Below are positions 24,731-34,450 of a stretch of 64,000 nt of DNA, piece after piece. This DNA comes from Nitrososphaeraceae archaeon (GTDB lineage Archaea > Thermoproteota > Nitrososphaeria > Nitrososphaerales > Nitrososphaeraceae), in NCBI GenBank assembly GCA_031316115.1, contig JALDRC010000001.1, forward strand, positions 62,001 to 126,000, written 5' to 3'. Positions within the stretch are counted from its first letter, which is position 1, and each line of letters opens with the position of its first letter. Under the pieces are notes generated by a model. That model saw only the letters and a list, made by a program, of their open reading frames with translations, made no database searches and was not told where the DNA came from. Both the position numbers and the translations under genes were made by a program.

Positions 24731-26926
24731 CTATAAGAACAACAATAATAGAACCACTAGTATCCCTGCTACAAATGCAAAAAGATATGTCTGTGTTACT
24801 CCAGTTTGTGTAAATTTCACTAATTTCGATAAATAACTCATAGTAAATTGTATTGCTGGATTAAGTCCTTGGGCAATATAAGTTTCAAAGTATTTCCAAA
24901 TAAGATTATAAGTATACAATGGAATTTTTACAAATCCCCAATAAATAAGAGCATTAAGATACCATCTATCGTATAGGAATTGCCATATTTTGCGTGTAAA
25001 GGTAAAACGAGAAATGATCTCGGGATCTTTTGTTCTTGTTATATAAAAGATTATCCCTAACCCTGACCCTATTCCAAATGCTGTTACTGAGGCGATTACA
25101 GCCATAATGTTTATTCCCCCTATCATTTCTTCATTTGTATTTGCGTTATTTTCATGGGGATTTTGTACAACAGATGATCCAGTATCGGATAGACCTATCC
25201 CAAAATATGTTTCAAGGTAATTTCCAAATATATTATGCAATTCATCTTCAAAAAGAAATCCTGCCAGTCCAATAATTACAGTAGCAACAGCTAAGGTAGC
25301 AAATGGTATCCACATTACAGGGCTAACCTCATGAACGTGTTCTTTTTCTTTGGTCAAACTGGATTTCTCAGTTTTTTCTGCATTCTCACTTGATTTATAT
25401 TCATTATTAGGATCGTTTGAAGCTGTCCCACTAGAATCAGCAGGTAACTTTATCTCATTCTCTATTTGTTGTATATGTGTACTCTTTTTCCCAAAGAATA
25501 CCATTCCTACCATTCTGAATGTGTAAAATGCAGTCATAATTGCAACTATTACTGCGATCCAAAACAAAGCAATGCCCGATGATGAATTAGACTCTAGCAA
25601 AGCAGCGAATATCGCATCTTTACTCCAAAATCCTGAAGTTATCAAAGGTGCTCCAGCAAGGGATAGAGCAGAGAGCGTCATAAAAATAAATGTCTTATTC
25701 ATTTTCTTTCTTAATCCGCCCATATCATTCATAAATCTAGAAGCTACGACATGTATTATTCCTCCTGCTGCCATGAAAAGTGATGCTTTAAACATCGCAT
25801 GACTCATCAGATGAAAGAATCCAGCGGTATATCCATCTACAAAATGTGTAGAAATTCCAGCTATTCCTAAAGCCATCATCATATAACCTATTTGAGAGCC
25901 TGTGGAATATGCTAGAACTTTCTTTATCTCTGGATTTACTATGGCTTGTGTAGCAAGTAAAAATGCAGTAATGGCGCCAACCCAAGCTACCACTTCAAAA
26001 AATTGTTCCACGTTGAAGACAGCTAAAGCGAAAAATAGAGGACCTATCCTGGCAACTAAAAACACACCAGCCTTTACCATAGTAGCCGCATGGATAAGAG
26101 CAGAAACGGATGTTGGACCAGTCATGGCTTCTAAGAGCCATTCATTAAGTGGGAATTGCGCAGATTTTCCTATAGCACCTCCAAATAATAAAACTGCAGC
26201 AGGTACTAGTAGATTGTGTTGCATCATGTTATTAGCCCATGTTTGATCTTCTAGCAACTCCTTGAAACCAAATGTTCCAGCGTGCATAAAAATCAAGAAC
26301 ATTCCTGAAAGCATCATAACATCCCCAGCTCTTGTCATAAGAAACGCCTTGATTCCAGCATGAGTTGGAGAAGCCCACATAGGAATGCCTAAAACATAAT
26401 GACCTTCCCTTCCAACATAATCTTTCTTTCTATCTGAATACCAAAATCCTATTAATGCATACGAAGCCAAGCCAACACCTTCCCAACCAAAGAATACCAT
26501 GAGAAGGTTGTCTGAAAGAACGATCAGTTGCATTGATCCTATAAAGAACAACATCCAGAACCAATAACGAATGATATCCCTGTCACCATGCATATATCCT
26601 ACAGAATACACAATGATTAGGAAAGATATCCAACCCACTATATTGCACATAATTATAGAAAGCGGATCAGCTAGTATTCCTGCTTTTATATTCAAAGCAG
26701 ATATCCAAGAAACTTGATTATGTATTTCGGCTCCAGAAGGAATTGTAATTAACAACGATGCAGCAAAAATAGCACTCACAAGAGCAAATCCTACAGCAGA
26801 ATAATTTGTAATTCTTTGATTAGTTTTTTTAGCAATAGCAGGGATTAAAACCCCCCCTACAAAAGGTAGTATCCAAATTAACCATGCATTTATTGCCAGT
26901 CCTTCAAACCCTGTTGATTCAACCAT
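24731..26926 (-). CDS. nuoL: Complex I subunit L, with hydrophilic insertion
   Basis: 731 residues, about 16 membrane segments and the long lateral helix at the C-terminus. Core motifs: DNLLMVFFGWEGVGLASYAL (TM5 Glu), KSAQFPLNEWLLEAMTGPTS and VSALIHAATMVKAG. A charged insertion of about 45 residues (SSGTASNDPNNEYKSSENAE onward, ending KEKEHVHE) precedes a late membrane helix. It is one of the three antiporter-like proton-pumping subunits. nuoM lies 111 bp upstream. Confidence 0.95.
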   Translation of the reverse strand: MVESTGFEGLAINAWLIWILPFVGGVLIPAIAKKTNQRITNYSAVGFALVSAIFAASLLITIPSGAEIHNQVSWISALNIKAGILADPLSIIMCNIVGWISFLIIVYSVGYMHGDRDIIRYWFWMLFFIGSMQLIVLSDNLLMVFFGWEGVGLASYALIGFWYSDRKKDYVGREGHYVLGIPMWASPTHAGIKAFLMTRAGDVMMLSGMFLIFMHAGTFGFKELLEDQTWANNMMQHNLLVPAAVLLFGGAIGKSAQFPLNEWLLEAMTGPTSVSALIHAATMVKAGVFLVARIGPLFFALAVFNVEQFFEVVAWVGAITAFLLATQAIVNPEIKKVLAYSTGSQIGYMMMALGIAGISTHFVDGYTAGFFHLMSHAMFKASLFMAAGGIIHVVASRFMNDMGGLRKKMNKTFIFMTLSALSLAGAPLITSGFWSKDAIFAALLESNSSSGIALFWIAVIVAIMTAFYTFRMVGMVFFGKKSTHIQQIENEIKLPADSSGTASNDPNNEYKSSENAEKTEKSSLTKEKEHVHEVSPVMWIPFATLAVATVIIGLAGFLFEDELHNIFGNYLETYFGIGLSDTGSSVVQNPHENNANTNEEMIGGINIMAVIASVTAFGIGSGLGIIFYITRTKDPEIISRFTFTRKIWQFLYDRWYLNALIYWGFVKIPLYTYNLIWKYFETYIAQGLNPAIQFTMSYLSKLVKFTQTGVTQTYLFAFVAGILVVLLLLFL

Positions 26927-27037
26927 TTTTATTTTTCACCTTATCTTTCACTCCCTTTTTATTCTCCATGAATGGGTTGTGATACTTATTCTCTTCAATA
27001 TCTATACAATCTCGCTCCTGCATGATCAATCCCGTCG

Positions 27038-28828
27038 TCATGATTCATTATTTATGCTCACTTTTGTATTTTGGGTATCACTAATTATTTCTGTATTTTG
27101 ATGTGGTATCGGTAAGGAAACAATTTCTGGAGAATCTGAGAAAATTGATTCTGTATAACCGATAACTGGATTAATTAATGGATCAGGATATACACCTATT
27201 AATAACGAAATAGCTGCTACAAATGAAATTGATATTATTATGTACTTATTAATATCAGTAAGGTTTTTATATTCAGCAAATATTGGACCTAAAAATACCT
27301 TCTTAAACATCCAAAGAAGATATGATGCTGTAAGAATTGTTGTTAGTATAGCTAATGAGAACAACACAACCCTGAAAGAATCCATATTTTCTGCTCCGGT
27401 TTGCAAAGCGCCGTTAAACAAGATCCATTCAGACATGAATCCCAGGGTTGGAGGTACGCCAATCATTGTAAGAGCTCCTATCATTGCGATAGTTGCTGTA
27501 TAAGGCATTTTTCTGGCAATCCCTCCTAGGTTAGACATGCTTCTTGTACCTGTTTTGATAATAATAACACCAGCCATCATGAACAATATTGTCTCTCCTA
27601 ATGCATGAGAAACCCACATCATTGTACTTCCGGTAATACCAAGCATACTAGAACTTCCAAAACCAAAAATAATATAACCCATATGGCTTATACTCGAATA
27701 GGCTAAAAGTTTCTTAATATCATCTTGCATAAGAGCCATCGCTCCCCCATAAATCATTGTTACAACTCCCCAGATATTCACATAGATACTATAATCAGAA
27801 TATGATACAGATAGAAGATCTATCCATATTCTAAGTAGCGCATATACTCCAATTCCACTCATAGGTCCAGCGATCATTGCCGATATAGGAGTAGGAGACT
27901 CCGCATAAGTACCAGGAATCCACATATGAAGTCCAAATGCTCCCAATTTAACAGCGATACCAACGACTACTGCAAATACTATCAGAACCATCCAGTCCGA
28001 AGGGATCTTTGAGGAATTTTCTTTTATTGTATCAAAGTCAAAACCTCCTGCAAATAACCCCATGGCGAGTAAACCTAATAACAATAGAACTGCACCAACA
28101 TGCGTCCAAAAAAAGAACATTAAGGAAACTTTTTTCCTGGTCTGATAACCAAATAGGGCTACCAACAAAAATGCAGGTACAAGTGATAGCTCAAAAAACA
28201 CATAAAATTCAATAAGGTTTGTAGCTAAGACGGTTCCGACCATACCCATGGAAAATACTAGGAATAGAGCAAAAAAAAGGCCCATCTGGGTGTTAATGGA
28301 TTGAGTTGGAGAAGGTTCCAAATCATATCTATATTGTGAAATTTGTTTTTGGCCCGATTGTGAGCCGACAGCATGATCATCTTCGTGAAAAGTTTTGTTA
28401 TCCTTATCATCATGTTTATTCGTGTTATGAATTGAATTGTTATCTTCTAGATATTTGCTCAAGTTATTTTTAGGTCTCAAATTATCAAACTGTCCCGCAA
28501 TTTTTTTTGTCATATAAGATCTTGAGAAAAATACCAGGACTGTACAAAGAATGTATATGGTTATTGCAAAAGGGGAACTAAAACCATCAAGTTTCAGTCC
28601 AAAATTACCAAATTGACTCCATTTGTAAGATTCTAGATAAACCTGGTTTTCAGAAGATAGGCTAAAAATTGGGATAATTATTAAGATAGTAGAAAGCAAA
28701 AGAACCCCAAAAGTAAACCATGTCGCGGATTTTACACCCCTTCTTTTTGCAATAAAATAAGCTGCAGGGGACAATAACAAAGGTATAAAAATTGCTGCCA
28801 TTAGAATTCCGGATGATTCAGCAGCCAA
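27038..28828 (-). CDS. nuoM: Complex I subunit M, with His/Asn-rich insertion
   Basis: 596 residues, about 14 membrane segments. The conserved ATNLIEFYVFFELSLVPAFL (TM5 Glu) and GLHMWIPGTYAESPTPISAM segments identify NuoM. Between TM4 and TM5 there is an insertion of about 60 residues (NNLSKYLEDNNSIHNTNKHD onward), rich in Asn, Asp, His and Lys, not expected in bacterial NuoM (about 500 residues). Antiporter-like proton-pumping subunit. The order M before L is reversed relative to the common bacterial L-M-N. Confidence 0.95.
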   Translation of the reverse strand: MAAESSGILMAAIFIPLLLSPAAYFIAKRRGVKSATWFTFGVLLLSTILIIIPIFSLSSENQVYLESYKWSQFGNFGLKLDGFSSPFAITIYILCTVLVFFSRSYMTKKIAGQFDNLRPKNNLSKYLEDNNSIHNTNKHDDKDNKTFHEDDHAVGSQSGQKQISQYRYDLEPSPTQSINTQMGLFFALFLVFSMGMVGTVLATNLIEFYVFFELSLVPAFLLVALFGYQTRKKVSLMFFFWTHVGAVLLLLGLLAMGLFAGGFDFDTIKENSSKIPSDWMVLIVFAVVVGIAVKLGAFGLHMWIPGTYAESPTPISAMIAGPMSGIGVYALLRIWIDLLSVSYSDYSIYVNIWGVVTMIYGGAMALMQDDIKKLLAYSSISHMGYIIFGFGSSSMLGITGSTMMWVSHALGETILFMMAGVIIIKTGTRSMSNLGGIARKMPYTATIAMIGALTMIGVPPTLGFMSEWILFNGALQTGAENMDSFRVVLFSLAILTTILTASYLLWMFKKVFLGPIFAEYKNLTDINKYIIISISFVAAISLLIGVYPDPLINPVIGYTESIFSDSPEIVSLPIPHQNTEIISDTQNTKVSINNES

Positions 28829-28890
28829 AAATTAAACAAGCCTCCCTAGTTTGCTTAAATGTTGATATACTTTACACAAATTCAAAAATC

Positions 28891-29193
28891 TTAACCTCTC
28901 ATGCTCCTGTATTCCTCAACATCTATCTCCTTATACAATCTATACGCTATTACCACAATAGCCAGACCGACTGCTACCTCTGCTGCTGCTATTGCAATAG
29001 CAAACAATGCAAATACCTGTCCTTGTATATCTCCTAAGTAACGGGAGAAAGCTATTAAATTAAGATTAGCGGCATTTGCTATTATTTCTATAGCAAAAAT
29101 CATTCTAATTGCATTACGTTTAACAATTAATCCATATACTCCAATACCTACAAGAATTAGACTAACTGTCAAATAATTTATTAATTCGGTCAT
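28891..29193 (-). CDS. nuoK: Complex I subunit K
   Basis: 100 residues, three membrane segments. The two membrane glutamates are in FAIEIIANAANLNLIAF and AAAEVAVGLAIVV, both needed for proton transfer. It overlaps nuoJ by 4 bp (ATGA), so it is translationally coupled. Standard length. Confidence 0.95.
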   Translation of the reverse strand: MTELINYLTVSLILVGIGVYGLIVKRNAIRMIFAIEIIANAANLNLIAFSRYLGDIQGQVFALFAIAIAAAEVAVGLAIVVIAYRLYKEIDVEEYRSMRG

Positions 29194-29903
29194 TTTGTTT
29201 TAGAACGCCCCAATTTCATTACTCGACTTGCATTTTGTGATGTCTTACCGAAAATACTCTTTTTTTTAAGATCAGATTTTTCCTTATCTTGAAATCCTTG
29301 ATTTTCTCCGTATGAAGAAGTAGAATCCTGCTCTGGGTTTATTTTATCAGAATTACTATTTTCATCATTTGTATCATAATTATTTTCTTTATCATCCTCA
29401 CGTCTTGCTAAAGATAAAGCTCCAATTATAGATCCTGCTAAAGTTAGGGCTAGTAGTATAAAAACAGGAGCATAATAAGTGAGCATTTCATTTCCTATCT
29501 TGTTAACGATTTTATCTATTACAGGATTAAATTCAACTTTTGTAAATTCAGAACTGAACAAAATTACACCAATACCGATCATCATTAACAATGAAAATAT
29601 CACTCCTGCAACTTTTCTTCCATGATCATCAGTGGTTGAAAATAATTCCTCTGTTCTTACTAACATCACTATAAAGATAACCAACACAGCTACAGCACCT
29701 ACATATACTGCAATTTGAAACATTGCTACAAAATGAGAATCTAAGAGGATAAAAAAACCAGCGATTCCCAGCATACTTATTGCAAGGGCTATAGCACCAT
29801 AAATTATTTCTCTACTTTCAAGGGCAAACAGAGCAGATCCTACAGTTAATATAGATAAACCTATAAAAGCTGCATCAGCCATGCCAAGCTCCCCTTTTGT
29901 CAA
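29190..29903 (-). CDS. nuoJ: Complex I subunit J, with charged C-terminal tail
   Basis: 237 residues as the longest frame; the likelier start is ATG at 29882 (MADAAFIGLSIL), which gives 230 and overlaps nuoI by 8 bp. Five membrane segments, including the pi-bulge helix FQIAVYVGAVAVLVIFIVML. The last 65 residues (REDDKENNYDTNDENSNSDK onward) are a charged, probably disordered cytoplasmic tail that bacterial NuoJ (about 185) lacks. Membrane-arm subunit near the quinone channel. Confidence 0.92.
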   Translation of the reverse strand: MTKGELGMADAAFIGLSILTVGSALFALESREIIYGAIALAISMLGIAGFFILLDSHFVAMFQIAVYVGAVAVLVIFIVMLVRTEELFSTTDDHGRKVAGVIFSLLMMIGIGVILFSSEFTKVEFNPVIDKIVNKIGNEMLTYYAPVFILLALTLAGSIIGALSLARREDDKENNYDTNDENSNSDKINPEQDSTSSYGENQGFQDKEKSDLKKKSIFGKTSQNASRVMKLGRSKTK

Positions 29904-30396
29904 TCTTTATGTCAACTGATCCGTCATACTTTGGTTTTACTGCCAGCTGAGCTGGAGTATAAATAAGATGTTCCTTGGTAAAAGAGGATAATTCAAAATC
30001 ATTGGTCATAAATAAAGCATAAAAGGGACATGCATCGACACATAATCCACAAAAAACACATTTTCCATAATCAATTTGAGGCATAATTCCTTTTTTATTT
30101 TGTTTCCATTTTTCGGATATTTTTACCATGCCTATTGCTTCTGCTATTCCTTCACACGTGATCGCACATAACTGACAACCAGTACATTTTTCATGGAAAA
30201 GTATATGTCTTCCTCGAGCTCCGGCTATTCCTACCCCTCTTTTTGGATCAAATTGATATCCATCACCTACAAACTTTAATTTTTGTTCAGGAAATCTCAA
30301 TGTAAATCTCTTTAAAAGTAGATGTTTTGAACCTGATTCAATAGCTTTTATAAAACCTGTAGCAGTTGTCGTTTTTTTGATTATCGATGATGCCAT
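29875..30396 (-). CDS. nuoI: Complex I subunit I, two [4Fe-4S] ferredoxin domain
   Basis: 173 residues. Two cluster motifs are seen: CTGCQLCAITCE near residue 72 and CVFCGLCVDACP near residue 112. In the first, the usual Pro after the last Cys is Glu. It carries electrons to the terminal cluster next to the quinone site. With NuoE/F/G absent from the operon, the electron donor is probably ferredoxin or another small carrier, as in other archaea. Confidence 0.95.
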   Translation of the reverse strand: MASSIIKKTTTATGFIKAIESGSKHLLLKRFTLRFPEQKLKFVGDGYQFDPKRGVGIAGARGRHILFHEKCTGCQLCAITCEGIAEAIGMVKISEKWKQNKKGIMPQIDYGKCVFCGLCVDACPFYALFMTNDFELSSFTKEHLIYTPAQLAVKPKYDGSVDIKIDKRGAWHG

Positions 30397-30399
30397 GGA

Positions 30400-31659
30400 T
30401 TATTGCAATCCTCCTGGGGTTATTATTCCACCATATATTAGCGTTAAGACTATAAAGATATTGATGAATGCAAGTACAATAAGTTTGTACCATCCAGTGT
30501 GAAGAAGTATATCAATTCTAATTCTAGGATTGATTCCTCTTGGAAGCAGTATTAGCATGATCATTCCAAAAGTTTTTAATGTAAACCAGAAAATTCCATT
30601 AACTACAGTAGCGTTGTATATTTTTTCTCCGGTATAATTCGGTATCAACTCTTGTGGAAAGATTTGTGGTCCCATCCATCCACCTAGAAATAGAACTACA
30701 AATAGGGCAGCCAGCACATATAGTTTAACATAGGTGCCTAATTGTATCAATCCATAAATCATTCCAGATGTTTCAGTGAGCCAACCAGCTACGATTTCAC
30801 TTTCAGCCTCTGGTAGATCAAAAGGTACTCTTTCTAATTCAGCTAATGAAGAAATATAAAAAACAAATGCGCTTATTGGTGCAACCGCAAAAAACCAAAA
30901 TAGATATTGAGATTCTACCATTTCACTCAGGTTGAGTGAACCTGAAAGGAGTACGATTGGAAGTGCAGAGAGAATAAATGGAATTTCAAACGCGATTAAT
31001 TGATGGAGAGCACGCAAACCTCCTATGAATGGATATTTACTATTGCTTGCCCAGGAAAATAATAGTGCCAAAAGAGGGAAAAATCCCAAGATCGCAAATA
31101 TGGCTAAAATCCCTACATCTAAGTCAGAGGCGACCCAACCTGGAGCTACAGGTATCAGAGCGGTAGCTGCTGCTGCTGTTGCAACAAATATTATAGGAGT
31201 CGCCCAAAATAGAGGTTTATCTGCTCCAGAAGGGATTATTACTTCCTTTGAAATTAATTTAAGTCCATCAGCAATTAACTGTAAAATTCCTTCAAATCTT
31301 CCGGCATAAAAAGGTCCAGTTCTCAATTGCATTTTTGCTAAAAATTTTCTTTCGATATAAATAGTAGCTGCAGCTATAAATGCGGCATAGGCGAATCCGG
31401 GAAAAATAGCAGCCCTGAACAAATCAGTATGTATTAGAAAGTCAATTATCGGTACCGTTCGAGTTGGATCTACCATCATTGAAAAGAACAGATAAGGTGT
31501 AAGAACTTCATCACCAGCGTACGGAAGAGGAACATAAAATAATATTACAAATATTAAAGGTAAAACAACCAGAGTAACAATAATTATTATCCAAAAAACA
31601 AGCCATACTATAGAAGCTACAAAATTTCCAAATCTAAATTCTTTAGGTGCAGTGGCCAT
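30400..31659 (-). CDS. nuoH: Complex I subunit H
   Basis: 419 residues, longer than the bacterial 325-345, mainly through an N-terminal membrane segment and loop (residues 1-70). Core motifs: ERKFLAKMQLRTGPFYAG, DGLKLISKE, and ELERVPFDLPEAESEIVAGW lining the quinone chamber. It links the membrane and peripheral arms. It is 4 bp after nuoD, within the operon. Confidence 0.95.
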   Translation of the reverse strand: MATAPKEFRFGNFVASIVWLVFWIIIIVTLVVLPLIFVILFYVPLPYAGDEVLTPYLFFSMMVDPTRTVPIIDFLIHTDLFRAAIFPGFAYAAFIAAATIYIERKFLAKMQLRTGPFYAGRFEGILQLIADGLKLISKEVIIPSGADKPLFWATPIIFVATAAAATALIPVAPGWVASDLDVGILAIFAILGFFPLLALLFSWASNSKYPFIGGLRALHQLIAFEIPFILSALPIVLLSGSLNLSEMVESQYLFWFFAVAPISAFVFYISSLAELERVPFDLPEAESEIVAGWLTETSGMIYGLIQLGTYVKLYVLAALFVVLFLGGWMGPQIFPQELIPNYTGEKIYNATVVNGIFWFTLKTFGMIMLILLPRGINPRIRIDILLHTGWYKLIVLAFINIFIVLTLIYGGIITPGGLQ

Positions 31660-31663
31660 CTTT

Positions 31664-32839
31664 CTATCGATCTGCCTCCACAGGCCAATAGTTTAAGGCC
31701 CAATATATAGATGGCATATCACCTAACTTTGACCCAATCAAAAGATGAGGCAAAGCTAGGATATTTCTAAAGGATCCTACAGAAATTTTAACTCTATATG
31801 GTTTGGGTGATCCATCACTCACTATATAATAACCAAGTGCACCTCTACCGGATTCAACTCTTTTATACGATTCACCTGGTTGACCTTTTGGATTTGACTG
31901 AAGTTTTAATCTGACCTCGCCCGAATCTGGCATCTTATCTAAGAGTTGTTTAATAATATTACATGATTCTCTCATGTCTAGGAATGGAACATATGCTCTT
32001 GCGAAGGAATCACAGGTTTTCATATATTGGACTTTAAAATCAATCTCATCATAGACATCATATGGTTCTACCTTTCTTATATCGTATGGAATACCTGATG
32101 CTCTAAGTACAGATCCGGTAACCCCTAGATTTATAGCATCTTCTTTTGTTAAGATACCAACATTTTCTGTTCTTTGTCTAAAGAGAGGATTATTATAAAA
32201 TATATCTTCATATTCAACTAATCTTTTTTCAAAATATTTTACATATTGTAGACATTTTTCTTTGAAGCCGTTAGGTGCATCATTTCTTACTCCGCCTGGT
32301 ATATTATAGGCATGTGTAACTCTAGCACCTGACAAGGCAGTCAAAAGATCAATGAACAGCTCTCTATCTCCTGCAGGCCACATAAACATAGTAGAATGAC
32401 CTAAAAATATGCCATAAATTGCAAGCCAGTAAAGAGTATATACTTGACGATTGAGCTCAGAGGCTATAGCCCTGATAAATTGTCCTCTTCTAGGAACTTC
32501 TATTCCCAGCAACTCTTCAACAGCAAGACTATATGAATAAGTAATGTTAGTGGAATCATGAATTACAGGTCTTTCTAGGTGAGGGATATTCTGAATAAAA
32601 TTCCTATATTCAGACATTTTTTCTTCCCCTCTATGGACATAACCGGGATCAGGATCACAATAAACGATATAATCACCATCAACTTTAATTGTAAATCTAA
32701 AATGACCGGACCCTGGATGCTGTGGACCTACACTTAAGGTCATCAGTCTGTCCTCTTCTGATTCTTTTACTACCTCTAAACCTAATCTGGTAGTTTCTTG
32801 AAATTTTGTTTCAAATTCTCTGTCATATTCTTTACTCAT
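31664..32839 (-). CDS. nuoD: Complex I subunit D (49-kDa)
   Basis: 391 residues. SVGPQHPGSGHFRF near residue 36 and DPDPGYVHRGEEKMSE near 60 are the quinone-site signatures (His and Tyr lining the pocket). Further GVTGSVLRASGIPYDIRK and the C-terminal DMPSIYWALNYWPVEADR fit. It forms the quinone-binding pocket with NuoB. The ancestral [NiFe]-site cysteines are absent, as usual for Complex I. Confidence 0.96.
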   Translation of the reverse strand: MSKEYDREFETKFQETTRLGLEVVKESEEDRLMTLSVGPQHPGSGHFRFTIKVDGDYIVYCDPDPGYVHRGEEKMSEYRNFIQNIPHLERPVIHDSTNITYSYSLAVEELLGIEVPRRGQFIRAIASELNRQVYTLYWLAIYGIFLGHSTMFMWPAGDRELFIDLLTALSGARVTHAYNIPGGVRNDAPNGFKEKCLQYVKYFEKRLVEYEDIFYNNPLFRQRTENVGILTKEDAINLGVTGSVLRASGIPYDIRKVEPYDVYDEIDFKVQYMKTCDSFARAYVPFLDMRESCNIIKQLLDKMPDSGEVRLKLQSNPKGQPGESYKRVESGRGALGYYIVSDGSPKPYRVKISVGSFRNILALPHLLIGSKLGDMPSIYWALNYWPVEADR

Positions 32840-32846
32840 TTTAATC

Positions 32847-33449
32847 TCACCGTCCTTTGATCTGGAAATCCTTCCTCAATGGTGGGATATCAGCCCAGTC
32901 TTCAGGTAATAAGAATCTCTCGTTCCTAGGATGACCTTCGAAGTAAACGCCTAGCATTTCGAATGTTTCCCTTTCATGATATTCTACACTATTGAAAACA
33001 CGTATTAATGAAGGCAATCGTGAATTATTACGACTTGTTTTAGTAGAAAGAGCGAAAATTATTGGTGATAAATCTTCTCTAGAATAGGAATTCAAATGAT
33101 AAATTACCTCAATGGAATTATCGTCTGGATAATCAGTACCGCATACGGATTCTGCATGGTCAAAACCAATATTGGCCTTCAAGAATTCTGCAACCTCAAC
33201 GATATCTTCTGGTTCAACGTAAATTTTAATTCTCTTAGATTTACTGTATTTTAATTTAACCTTGTTGGTAAATTTAGAAGAGATTTCAGAATATATAGAA
33301 TTTTCTAGGTTTAGACTTCGATCGATAAAATTGTCGCTATTCTTAGGCTCTAAATCTTTAAGGTTTGTTTGATTATGATTATTTTTTTGGGAACTTTGAT
33401 TAATCTTGGGATCATTTTCTGAATTTTTACTGATATTACTAGACATCAT
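32847..33449 (-). CDS. nuoC: Complex I subunit C (30-kDa), with Asn/Gln-rich N-terminus
   Basis: 200 residues. The core starts near residue 68; the C-terminal signature YHERETFEMLGVYFEGHPRN and LPPLRKDF-like PPLRKDFQIKGR identify NuoC. The first 65 residues (NDPKINQSSQKNNHNQTNLK among them) are low-complexity and likely disordered. Peripheral-arm scaffold between B and D. It is adjacent to nuoB, with no gap. Confidence 0.93.
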   Translation of the reverse strand: MMSSNISKNSENDPKINQSSQKNNHNQTNLKDLEPKNSDNFIDRSLNLENSIYSEISSKFTNKVKLKYSKSKRIKIYVEPEDIVEVAEFLKANIGFDHAESVCGTDYPDDNSIEVIYHLNSYSREDLSPIIFALSTKTSRNNSRLPSLIRVFNSVEYHERETFEMLGVYFEGHPRNERFLLPEDWADIPPLRKDFQIKGR

Positions 33450-33965
33450 CTATTTTATTTTCGACCTTTTTATTTTCTCTTGTAATAACATACATCCTTG
33501 GATCAATGTTTCTGGTCTTGGCGGACATCCAGGTACATATACATCTACAGGTACTACTCCATCGATTCCAGGTAAAACATTATAGGAATCGATATACAAG
33601 CCTCCAGTTATAGAACATGCACCCATAGCAATTACATATTTAGGGTCACCCATCTGGTCATAAACCATTCTTAGTCTTGGAGCCATCTTTCTTGTCACTG
33701 TTCCTTGAACAACGATAAGATCACATTGTCGTAATGAACCAAAAGCTTCTATAATTCCAAATCGCTCACAATCATATCTTGGACTAGAGGTTGCACCAAA
33801 TTCAACACTACAGCATGCTGTCTCAAGATGAACAGGCCAAAGAGACCATACTCTTCCCCAGTTGATTGCATAACCTAATGGTTGATCAAGAGCACGAACT
33901 AAAACATCGCTAACCTTACTGACTAGCAGATTAAAATTTGAAGGATTTACTAGTTCTTTTAACAA
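33450..33965 (-). CDS. nuoB: Complex I subunit B (PSST), N2 cluster
   Basis: 171 residues. The N2 [4Fe-4S] ligands are visible: tandem Cys in ETACCSVEFGATSSPRYDCE, then MGACSITGGLY, then VPGCPPRPETLIQG. It passes electrons to quinone. The tandem cysteine pair is intact, so the enzyme should be functional. Stop overlaps nuoC start region without gap. Confidence 0.96.
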   Translation of the reverse strand: MLKELVNPSNFNLLVSKVSDVLVRALDQPLGYAINWGRVWSLWPVHLETACCSVEFGATSSPRYDCERFGIIEAFGSLRQCDLIVVQGTVTRKMAPRLRMVYDQMGDPKYVIAMGACSITGGLYIDSYNVLPGIDGVVPVDVYVPGCPPRPETLIQGCMLLQEKIKRSKIK

Positions 33966-34039
33966 CTAAATTCTACCACCTCTAGTAGCAAGTAGTAGTT
34001 CTATTTCATAATTAAAATTTACTTTAAAAAAAAATTTAA

Positions 34040-34414
34040 TTACCATATGCCTTTTCTCCCTGAAAGATAAAGCGCATATCCCATGGCAGCAAACATAATT
34101 CCAAGAAATGCTATCATCGGTAAAGTTGCTTCCCTAGAAATCGATAAAAGGGATGATCCCCATGCATAAAGAAAAATTGCGATTACATCAAAAACAACAA
34201 ACATAAGAATATATGCATAATATTGCATCATAAAATGGGAACGGCCCTCTCCTACTGGAACCTGACCACACTCCATCGGAAGAAACTTGACTGGATTATA
34301 TCGTTTGCGTGGTGATAACAATCTAGATAATACCAAAGATGGTACTCCTGCTAAAACTCCTATTCCTAAGGCATAAAGTATAGGAGTAAACTGTGATCCC
34401 AACTCCCCAACCAA
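34040..34414 (-). CDS. nuoA: Complex I subunit A
   Basis: 124 residues, three membrane segments, with the conserved loop FLPMECGQVPVGEGRSHFMM and acidic FVVFDVIAIFLYAW helix. The loop helps shape the quinone tunnel with NuoD and NuoH. First gene of the Complex I operon, 74 bp before nuoB and 36 bp after the geranylgeranyl reductase gene, which may share its transcript. Confidence 0.95.
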   Translation of the reverse strand: MVGELGSQFTPILYALGIGVLAGVPSLVLSRLLSPRKRYNPVKFLPMECGQVPVGEGRSHFMMQYYAYILMFVVFDVIAIFLYAWGSSLLSISREATLPMIAFLGIMFAAMGYALYLSGRKGIW

Positions 34415-34450
34415 ACTAGATTTGCTGGTTAAGATAAGGTATAAATATCT

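Noticed and set aside
27038-34414. Mrp antiporter or membrane-bound hydrogenase instead of Complex I
   Set aside because: NuoD lacks NiFe-binding cysteines and all eleven Nuo-type subunits, including the N2-cluster NuoB and quinone-site motifs, are present.
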